From: Prorocentrum cordatum
Taxonomy: Eukaryota; Sar; Dinophyceae; Prorocentrales; Prorocentraceae
Length of the DNA: 64,000 nt
Assembly (NCBI GenBank): GCA_963575745.1
Contig: CAUYUJ010009558.1
Location: 122,501-186,500 of the forward strand
Reading direction: 5' to 3'
This document shows positions 57,118 to 64,000 of this stretch, one piece after another. Within the stretch, counting starts at the first letter, position 1. Every line of letters begins with the position of its first letter. Made by a program: the position numbers and the translations under genes. Below the pieces are notes generated by a model, which searched no databases, was not told the origin of the DNA, and worked only from the letters and a program-made list of their open reading frames with translations.

Positions 57118-57303
57118 TCGTGTCGCGACGACCCCGGCGTTGGTTTCTGACGCCGCGGTGATCCTTCAAACTTGAGCGACCGGCCGTTCCATCAACGCTG
57201 GATCGTGCAACGACGGGCCGATTCTGGGCCACGGGCGGCGTTCAACCTCAAACGCCCGCGCTGGGGTCGCCGCCGGTCGACGCGACGCGAACCTGCCGCA
57301 GCG
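57118..57303 (+). repeat. Family I repeat, joined to family A
   Basis: It contains gacgaccccggcgttggttt, ggccacgggcggcgttcaac and cgacgcgacgcgaacctgcc, then a family A start. It is the longest copy of this family here. Confidence 0.7.
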
Positions 57304-57405
57304 CTAGGTCGGGCATGTCCCCCTACAGGCGGATTATGGACGGAAGAAAAGAAAAACTCAAAACATATCCAAACATAACACAAAATGATCAAACCATCGT
57401 TCAAC
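57304..57405 (+). mobile_element. Family A element, left part
   Basis: This is the left end taggtcgggcatgtccccct and A-rich interior up to atcgttcaacg, then a family I repeat. No right terminal repeat is present. It is preceded by another family I copy. Confidence 0.7.
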
Positions 57406-57481
57406 GACGGGCGGCGTTCAACCTGAAACGCCCGCGCTGGGGTCGCCGCCGGTCGACGCGGCGCGAACCTGCCGTAGCGTC
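57406..57481 (+). repeat. Family I repeat, short copy
   Basis: This is the 3' part only (gacgggcggcgttcaacctg, cgacgcggcgcgaacctgcc), again followed at once by a family A start. A further diverged fragment is at about 6365-6430. Confidence 0.7.
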
Positions 57482-57599
57482 AGGTCGGGCACGTCCCCCT
57501 ACGGGCGGATGTTTTGGACGAAATGTAAAACGTCCGAGAATACCCAAACATAACAGAAAATAGTCGAAGAATCGACCCCTAATTATGTCTTGGCCTTTG
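57482..57599 (+). mobile_element. Family A element interrupted by family D
   Basis: This is the left end aggtcgggcacgtcccccta with an interior like that at 54741 (aatcgacccctaattatg). It stops where the family D element starts at 57600, and no right end follows that insertion. Confidence 0.7.
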
Positions 57600-57836
57600 T
57601 GGGCCCCGGAAACGGCAAGGCCGTTTTTTCACCGTTTCCCCAAAAATGTCCGTTGAAAATGGAAACGGCAAAAAAACGGCGACCAGAAACGGCAAAAAAA
57701 CGGCTCCAGGACTGGAACCGGAGTCGGAACCGGTCAAAAAACGGCGACGGAACCGGTAAAAAAACGGCGTCGGAACCGGCAAGAAAACGGCAAAACGGAA
57801 CCGGTAAAAAAACGGCCCTGTCGTTTCCAGGGCCCA
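57600..57836 (+). mobile_element. Family D MITE nested in family A
   Basis: The left end is tgggccccggaaacggcaag and the right end ctgtcgtttccagggccca. The interior again repeats ggaaccggtaaaaaaacgg. It interrupts the family A copy that begins at 57482. Confidence 0.85.
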
Positions 57837-57950
57837 CGCTGCCGGTCGGCACGACGCGAGCCCACGGGCGGGGCGTGGGTGCCCCCGACCTCCGCCGCGC
57901 AGCGGCGGAGGTCTTGCAGCCTCCTGGCGGCGCTCGGGCCCTCGGGGGGT

Positions 57951-58168
57951 GAGGTCGGGCATGTCCTCCTGCAGGCGGACTTTGGACGAAAACTAAACGC
58001 AACATAAGCAAGAAATTAAATAACATGCACAAACATAAACAAGACAACACATAAACAACCACAAACGAAACATAAAACAAACAAACACAGCAAGTAGTCA
58101 AACAGTCGTTCCCCGACTTTTTTTTGCTATTTTGGAATCGTCCTCCTGTAGAGGGACACGCCCGACTG
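57951..58168 (+). mobile_element. Family A MITE, longest copy
   Basis: The left end is gaggtcgggcatgtcctcct and the right end tcctgtagagggacacgccc. The interior is a long A/C-rich stretch with repeated aaacataa. Confidence 0.8.
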
Positions 58169-58187
58169 AACCCTCGGGGGGGTCGGC

Positions 58188-58345
58188 TACACGCAGGAGT
58201 GACCCTGGGTATGAGAGCGACCTCTGATGCGCGGCTGCACGGGGGACGCGGGGTGGCCAATCCTGGGTGCACAGAAGCCGCTGCTGTACCGCTTCGCGCT
58301 CAGCGGTCGGGGAACCCAACCAGGCCCGCATCAAGGGCCGCTCCG
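58188..58345 (+). repeat. Family M repeat
   Basis: It contains ggctacacgcaggagtgacc, gggacgcggggtggccaatc and gcgctcagcggtcggggaac, paired with 61497-61655. Confidence 0.65.
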
Positions 58346-58489
58346 ACTTTCGCCTAGCCGACAAAAAAATGATCCCGGCAAAGCAACCTAACAGCGATGT
58401 GTAGGAGCATATCTGGAAGCATTCCCCTTAAGATTCAGATGAGAATCCAGTTGTAGAATTCTGCTGTTCTCGCAGTCGTAGTCGCATTC

Positions 58490-59640
58490 GCGATGACAGT
58501 CGCAGTGCAACGGCAGTCGCAGTCACAGCCTCAGCCTCAGCCTGCCTCAGCCTCAGCCTCAGCCTGCCTCAGCCTCAGCCTGCCTCAGCCTCAGCCTCAG
58601 CCTGCCTCAGCCTCAGCCTCAGCCTGCTTCAGCCTCAGCCTCAGTCTGCCTTCAGCCTCGGCCTCAGCCTCAGCCTGCCTCAGCCTCAGCCTGCATCAGC
58701 CTCAGCCTCAGCCTCAGCCTGCCTCAGCATCAGCCTGCCTCAGCCTCAGCCTCAGCCTGCCTCAGCCTCAGCCTCAGCCTGCTTCAGCCTCAGCCTCAGT
58801 CTGCCTTCATCTCTCGGCCTCGCCTCGCCTGCCTCAGCCTCAGCCTGCCTCATCCTCAGCCTCAGCCTCAGCCTGCCTCAGCATCAGCCTGCCTCAGCCT
58901 CAGCCACAGCCTGCCTCAGCCTCAGCCTCAGCCTCAGCCTGCTTCAGCCTCAGCCTCAGTCTGCCTTTAGCCTCGGCCTCAGCCTCAGCCTGCCTCGGCA
59001 TCAGCCGGCTTCAGCCTCAGCCTCAGCCTCAGCCTGCCTCAGCCTCAGCCTGCCTCAGCCTCAGCCTCAGCCTGCCTCAGCCTCAGCCTCAGCCTGCTTC
59101 AGCCTCAGCCTCAGTCTGCCTTCAGCCTCGGCCTCAGCCTCATCCTGCCTCAGCCTCAGCCTGCATCAGCCTCAAAACCAAAAATAAGCGAATCAAAATA
59201 AAACAAAACGAAAAAAACAAATCAAAAAAAAATCCTCAAAACACATCAAAAAAAAAAAACAAGGAGAAAGAAAAAAAAGCAAAATCAAAAAATAAAATTC
59301 AAAAACAAAAAAAAAAAAAAAAAAGAAACAAACAAAACACCCAAAAAGAAATTCAAAAAAAGAAATCAGGCCCTCATCCCTCAGCCTGCCTCAGCCTCAG
59401 CCTGCCTCGGCCCTCAGCCTCAGCCTGCCTCAGCCTCAGCCTCAGCCTCTTCAGCCTCCAGCCTCAGTCTGCCTTCAGCCCTCGTCCTCAGCCTCAGCCT
59501 GCCTCATCCCTCAGCCTGCATCAGCCCTGAGCCTCAGCCTCAGCCTGCATCACATCAGCCTGCAATCAGCCTGCAGCCTCAGCTCAGCCTCAGCCTGCTC
59601 AGCCTCAGCCTGCCTCAGCCTCAGCCTCAGCCTGCCTCAG
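58490..59640 (+). repeat. CAGCCT minisatellite with an A-rich insert
   Basis: Runs of cagcctcagcctgcctcagc fill 58490-59170 and 59375-59640. Between them lies about 200 bp of A-rich sequence (aaaaacaaggag, aaatcaaaaaataaaattc). A 345-codon frame spans it but encodes only Ser/Ala/Leu/Pro/Gln repeats and Lys/Asn runs, so I do not call a gene. Confidence 0.85.
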
Positions 59641-60145
59641 CATTCAAAATGTGGCCCGGGAATAGAGTTCTGGGAACTCGAAGAACACGAAGTGGCCTGC
59701 AAGTTGGCTCCGGGCATTCAAAATCATGCCCAGGAATGGAGTTCTGGTAACTCGAAGACCACGAAGTGGCCTACAGTTGGCTCCGGACATTCAAAATCAT
59801 GCCCAGGAATGGAGTTCTGGGAACTCGAAGACCACGAAGTGGCCTACAGTTGGCTCCGGGCATTCAAAATCATGCCCAGGAATGGACTTCTGGGAACTCG
59901 AAGACCACGAAGTGGCCTACAGTTGGCTCCAGGCATTCAAAATGTGGCCTGGCAGTGGAGTTCTGGGAACTCGAAGACCACGAAGTGGCTTACAGTTGGC
60001 TCCGGGCATTCAAAATGTGGCCCGGGAGTGGGGTTCTGGGAATTCGAAGACCACGAAGTAGCCTACAGTTGGCTCCGGGCACTCAAAATCATGCCCAGGA
60101 ATGGAGTTCTGGGACCTCGAAGACCACGAAATGTGTAACTGTTTG
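59640..60145 (+). repeat. 73-bp tandem array, seven units
   Basis: Units read cattcaaaatcatgcccagg, then aatggagttctgggaactcg, then aagaccacgaagtggcctac and agttggctccggg. The starts attcaaaat lie at about 59642, 59716, 59789, 59862, 59935, 60008 and 60082, that is 73-74 bp apart. Confidence 0.9.
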
Positions 60146-60254
60146 CTTAAAACGACTTCCGCGGCTTCTCCCCGGCACCCGCCCAGACTCCCCTGGGGAG
60201 TCAATATGCTCTCTTTCGACACGGCTAGAAACCTATCAGTCTTCGCTGTTACAT

Positions 60255-60407
60255 AAAAAACGGCACAAACATAAACTTCTGGCGCTCCGCACGGATTTCT
60301 CGGATCCGCGCCGGACCCCCCCCCCACTGGCGCGCGGCGCCGGAGGCGCCGCTGGGGGGGCCCAGCGCGGATCCAGGAAATCCGCGCGGAGCGCCAAAAG
60401 TTTAGGC
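60255..60407 (+). mobile_element. Family H hairpin element
   Basis: The ends form inverted repeats: cataaacttctggcgctccg on the left and cgcggagcgccaaaagttta on the right, with ggatccgcgc pairs and a GC palindrome inside. Family E starts two bases later. Confidence 0.75.
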
Positions 60408-60408
60408 T

Positions 60409-60588
60409 TACAGTCGGGGCCTTGACCTAAGGAACCCTAAAGAAGGAACGAGGCCCATTTTTCCCATAATATAAACTTCGATTTCCCATCGAAAACATCA
60501 GGGAAACCTGAGGCAAGCTGTGAAACACTTAAGGAACACGGAGCCCCTCCCCAACGAAAAGGGCTCCTTCTTCAGGGCCCCGACTGTA
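60409..60588 (+). mobile_element. Family E MITE
   Basis: It begins tacagtcggggccttgacct and ends cagggccccgactgta, the best-matched pair of ends in the family. It directly follows a family H element. Confidence 0.85.
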
Positions 60589-60792
60589 TGGCGTTATTTT
60601 TGTTCCTCTTCGAGTCGAGGGGGGTCGCCCCGCCCGCCTCCCTGCGCACGCGGTCGTCCTCGGAGCCGCCGCCCCGGCGGTCCTGGGCGAGCTGCGCCGC
60701 CTCTCGGGCGGCTGGGGGCGCGGAGGGCGCGGGGGGGGCGCTCGGCGGGCAGGGGGGGGGGGGGCGAGCCACAGCTCCCGACTGGGATCCTG

Positions 60793-60908
60793 CGGGGTCC
60801 TCCTCTTCCTCCTCCCCCTCCTCCTCCTCCTCCTCCTCCTCCTCCTCCTCCTCCTCCTCCTCCATCCTCCTCCTCCTCCTCCTCCTCCTCCTCCTCCTCC
60901 TCCTCCTC

Positions 60909-60940
<32 letters not shown>
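60793..60940 (+). repeat. (CCT)n tract
   Basis: It is an almost pure cct run between the family E copy at 60409 and the family G copy at 60966. Another is at 62080-62210, and a looser one at 62395-62470. Confidence 0.9.
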
Positions 60941-60941
<1 letters not shown>

Positions 60942-60965
60942 TGCCCGTGCGGGGGTCGGGAGGAT

Positions 60966-61157
60966 CGGGCCGGACGAAAGAGGGGCATTGGGAAGGGGGG
61001 GTACAAAATCTGCTGCATGCAGCTGGTTTCAGCCCCACCGAGGAGCCCCTTCCTCGATACATGGGCGCCTCCGGCGCCGGGAGGCGCCAGGAAAATCAGC
61101 TACGCGAGCTGGTTCTCAATCCACCCCTTTGCTATCCCCCCCTTTCGCCCGGCCCGA
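60966..61157 (-). mobile_element. Family G MITE, opposite orientation
   Basis: The ends are cgggccggacgaaagagggg and cccctttcgcccggcccg. The interior matches the 18067 copy when reversed (ctgctgcatgcagctggttt, tcagctacgcgagctg). Confidence 0.8.
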
Positions 61158-61496
61158 GAGGAGGGAGGAGGCAGGAGGCGCGCGGAGCCGGCGCTGGAGG
61201 CGCCGCCCGGGGGGCCCCAGCGCCGACCCGAAGTGCCCGCGCGGGCCCTTCATTAGCCTGTGCCGATTCAGCTTGTGTTTCGTCGGACTTCGTCGCTGAC
61301 GTCGCCCTGGTCATCGAGGTCGCCGTCGGGCCGCGTCCGAGTCCGAAGCACCGCGTCGTGGCGGTGGCCCACGACCCCTCGAGAGAGACCCAGCCAGTCG
61401 ACAGAGACGTCACTTCCGTCTCCGTCGCCGCCGCCGTCCTGGCCGTCGCAGCCTTCGAGCCGCGCCCGAGTCCGCAGATCCGCGTCTTGCCAGTGT

Positions 61497-61655
61497 CGAC
61501 TACACGCCAGAGTGACCCTGGGTAAGAGTGTCCTTTGGTGCGAGGTTTTTTGGGGGCCGCGGAGTGGCCAACCACGAGCGCGCCAGACGCTACTGACTCA
61601 TCGCGCTCGGCGATCGGGGGACCTCATTGGGCCCGCACCAGGGGTCACTGCGGCG
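61497..61655 (+). repeat. Family M repeat
   Basis: It contains cgactacacgccagagtgac, ccgcggagtggccaaccacg and gcgctcggcgatcgggggac, matching 58188-58345. Confidence 0.65.
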
Positions 61656-62567
61656 CCAGGTCCGTTCTTACGTACGTTTATAGTCGGCAGCGCCCCCCCC
61701 CATCCCCCGCCCCCCCCGGCCGGCCGCCTTCGCGGCCTGCTTCTCGCTCACCTGAGCTGGGGGCACGGCAGCAGAGGGGCAGCCCGAAGCACGGCCGGGG
61801 CCGCTCAAGGCACAAGAAGGGCTCCGCGGTGTCGGGAGCTTGTGCTCCGCGCGGCGGGGCGGCGGCGGCCCCGGCGGCACGCTGTGCCCTGCGAGAGCGG
61901 CCGGTGTGTCGCTCCGCTCCGCGGGGCGGGAGGGCGGGAACGGCTCGAGATACTGGCGCCTGGGGGCCGGGGTGTGGATAGCGTGTCGCGCCGCAGCGTG
62001 GCGGGCCAGAAGCGGCGTCGCAGCACGCTGAGCCACAGTCCTGGACCAGAAGGGAGGGAGGACATCAGGACATACAATGCTCCTCCTTCTCCTCCTTTTC
62101 CTTTTCCTTCTCCTCCTCCTCCTCCTCCGCCTCTTCCTCCTCTTCCTTCTCCTCCTCCTCCTCCTCCTCCTCCTCCTCCTCCTCCTCCTCCTCCTCTTTC
62201 TTCCTCCGAGCCACTGAGCCACTGATGGTCTGAGAATCTGACGGACGCGACCATCCCCCCACTCCCGGGCCAGACGGCCCTGGAGGGGTAGATAGAGCTA
62301 GGAGCCTGGCGACTCATGGGGCGGTCGCTGCAGGAGTCGCTGGCTGGTAACGCAAGGCGAAAGGTCCTCATTTTGACGTTTGCAGCGCCTTAAAGGTAAT
62401 CCTCTCCCTCCTCTTCCTCCTCCCTCCCTGCCTTGCTCTTCTCCTCTCCCTCCCTGCCTCCTCTGCCTCCCTGCCCGCCCGCCTCGAGCCCCGAGGAGGC
62501 CGTTGGGAGCGGGAAAGCGGGCAGACTGCGCACAGCTGAGGCCCTGGGAGGCAGGAGGGATCTCATA

Positions 62568-62695
62568 AAGAGGCCCAGGGAGAAACAAAAACATACACAC
62601 AAGTCCCGGGGATCCCTCCATGTTCGAAAATCTGTTCTGGATGCTCCTCTTCCCCTCCACTTCCTGTATCCTGGAATCTTTTCACCGGGATCGAC
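62568..62695 (+). repeat. Family K repeat
   Basis: It contains aggcccagggagaaacaaaa, catacacacaagtccc, cctcttcccctccacttcc and tatcctggaatc. It ends at the family E relative. Confidence 0.6.
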
Positions 62696-62698
62696 GTT

Positions 62699-62888
62699 TA
62701 CAGTCATCGGCCTGACCTGAGGAAAGAGAAATAAGGAACGAAGCCCCTTTTTGTCCCAAGGAATAACGCATAAGGAACGATACATAATAGATAACGCATA
62801 AGGAACTGTCAATAACGCATGTAAAATCTAAGGAACGACCGAGCCCCTTTTGAAAAGTGAGTGCTCCTTATCCAAGCCGCTCGCTGTA
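62699..62888 (+). mobile_element. Diverged relative of family E
   Basis: It begins tacagtcatcggcctgacct and ends with an inverted match (ccgctcgctgta). The interior repeats ataacgcataaggaac several times instead of the family E hairpin. Confidence 0.6.
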
Positions 62889-63137
62889 TGTGTTTCTGCG
62901 CCTTTTTCCCCTCCTGGTCTGAGGGAGGATGGCAGGGCAGCTCCACCCTGAAAGATCGGCGGCTTCTCGACCCCAGACACTGTCCCACCTTGGCAAGCTT
63001 GGGGGGCCGACTGCGGCGTTCCTCCCAGGGACGCCCGCGCGGGGGGACGCCACCGCGTCAAGGCGACCCGAACTCACCGCACCAGGATCGAAGGAGGCAG
63101 TCCTCCACGGAGGGGCAGCGATGCGGGGGGACTGGCA

Positions 63138-63343
63138 TAGTGCGGGATGACGATTAATAAAAAAATTGGAGAGAACGATTAACAAAAATAGTTTTCTGTT
63201 ATTTCTGCATCATTTTCAGACTGGAGGAGAACGCTTTAAAAGAAATAGTTTTCCAGCCCGCGGCCGTTTTTTTCTAATCGTCATCCGGGGCGCCGCCGCG
63301 TGAACACGACCCCCGGTCATTTATTAATCGTCATCCTCCATTA
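63138..63343 (+). mobile_element. Family B MITE
   Basis: The left end is agtgcgggatgacgattaat and the right end taatcgtcatcctccatta. The internal blocks are the same as in the copies at 16987 and 18656. Confidence 0.85.
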
Positions 63344-63348
63344 GAGGG

Positions 63349-63508
63349 GGGGGAACCATCCGCCTGGAATCGGCCATACATCGCCGATCGATCGGCGATA
63401 GGCCCCCGATAGCTGATCCGAGCGTGCCTGTTCAGGTTGGGGCTGTCCAGCCCGGAATTAACAGCGATCAATCGGCGATTAGGGGTCGATGCATCCCCCC
63501 TCTGCCTA
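63349..63508 (+). mobile_element. Family N MITE
   Basis: The left end is gggggggaaccatccgcctg, and the right end gtcgatgcatcccccctct is its rough inverse. The interior has acatcgccgatcgatcggcg and ataggcccccgat, as in the 29992 copy. Confidence 0.7.
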
Positions 63509-63602
63509 TCCCCCCGGATCGTTGCCCCTAAAGAAGGAAGCAGCCCTTCAATCCCTCAATGAGGACGCCACTTTCCTGAAACTGCCCCGCCCAGGGGCAT
63601 AG

Positions 63603-63957
63603 GAATGGGGGAACCAACAAGGTACCCGTACCGCTACTCTTTAGTCGGGCGTGTCCCCCTCCCTACAGAGGGAATTTGGACAAATAATAAAAACAGTTAA
63701 AGAAAACAAAGAAAAGCTTCAAACGTAATCCAAAAACCGTCCCCTGATGTTTTTTTGTGACTATTTTTGAATCTTCCTCCTGTAGGGGGACGGGCCCGAC
63801 GTGCGCTGCTCCCCGGACCTCTCCCGGGGCGCGTTCCGACCAGCATCCCGAGGCGAATCCGGCGGCGGCGAGGAGAGCCCCCCCAGGAGGCCCCCCAAAA
63901 GAGGGGGACAACCTGGGACGAGGTGGCGCGGCACGGGTACCTTTTTTTTCCCTCTTG
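63603..63957 (+). mobile_element. Family C element split by a family A insertion
   Basis: The left part (63603-63640) has gggggaaccaacaaggtacc and ccgctactc. The right part (63802-63957) has ctccccggacctctcccggg, aatccggcggcggcgagga and the inverted end gggtacctttttt. The family A element at 63641-63801 sits between them. CGCTACTC before it and CGCTGCTC after it look like a worn target duplication. Confidence 0.75.
63641..63801 (+). mobile_element. Family A MITE nested in family C
   Basis: The left end is ttagtcgggcgtgtccccct and the right end tcctgtagggggacgggccc. Family C sequence continues on both sides, so it inserted later than the family C copy. Confidence 0.8.
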
Positions 63958-64000
63958 GAAGGAAGCAGTCCTTCACCCCCTCTGGGAGAAAGAAGAAGCA

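Noticed and set aside
58493-59530. 345-codon plus-strand frame of Ser/Ala/Leu/Pro/Gln repeats
   Set aside because: It is the CAGCCT minisatellite plus an A-rich insert. There is no start context, no domain, and codon content is set by the repeat.

Overview
The window looks like nuclear DNA of a dinoflagellate-type alveolate. It is GC-rich and dominated by introns and repeats. One long gene can be read across it. Its introns start with GC or GA more often than GT and end in AG, almost always followed by an exonic G. That splice pattern is known from dinoflagellates and rules out prokaryotic DNA. The species cannot be named from the sequence. I saw no rRNA, tRNA, CRISPR array or bacterial-type operon.

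The supported gene lies on the minus strand from about 40317 down to 1340 and continues past the left edge. I could join 15 exons, totalling 873 codons, into one continuous armadillo (ARM) repeat protein with about 17 ARM units after a short coiled N-terminal stretch. Exons are 51 to 522 nt and introns 147 to about 7600 nt. All junctions keep the ARM register and all introns but one are phase 0. The first exon seen has an acceptor-like end, so the true 5' end was not found.

The rest is repeat. (1) Many families of roughly 140-240 bp terminal-inverted-repeat elements (MITE-like), called families A to P here, in 2 to 9 copies each, some nested. (2) Tandem arrays with units of 5 to 231 bp. (3) Very many (GGA)n/(CCT)n tracts plus GA, CA, TA and GACA microsatellites. 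(4) One 100-N assembly gap at 44179-44278, at the end of a GGA tract.

Region by region: 1-40.3 kb is the ARM gene with repeat-filled introns. 40.3-50.5 kb is repeat-rich sequence upstream of the first exon seen. 50.6-54.65 kb is a lower-repeat block with broken minus-strand coding remnants of unknown identity. 54.6-64 kb is a dense cluster of MITE-like elements and two large tandem arrays.

The most interesting observation is that intron 7 of the ARM gene (31600-31746) is essentially one MITE-like element with inverted ends. Relatives of it occur at four other places in the window, and one of them carries another MITE inserted in it. Most introns also show the same short AG-G(A/C/T) sequence at both splice junctions, as expected if introns arose by transposon insertion with target duplication (introners).
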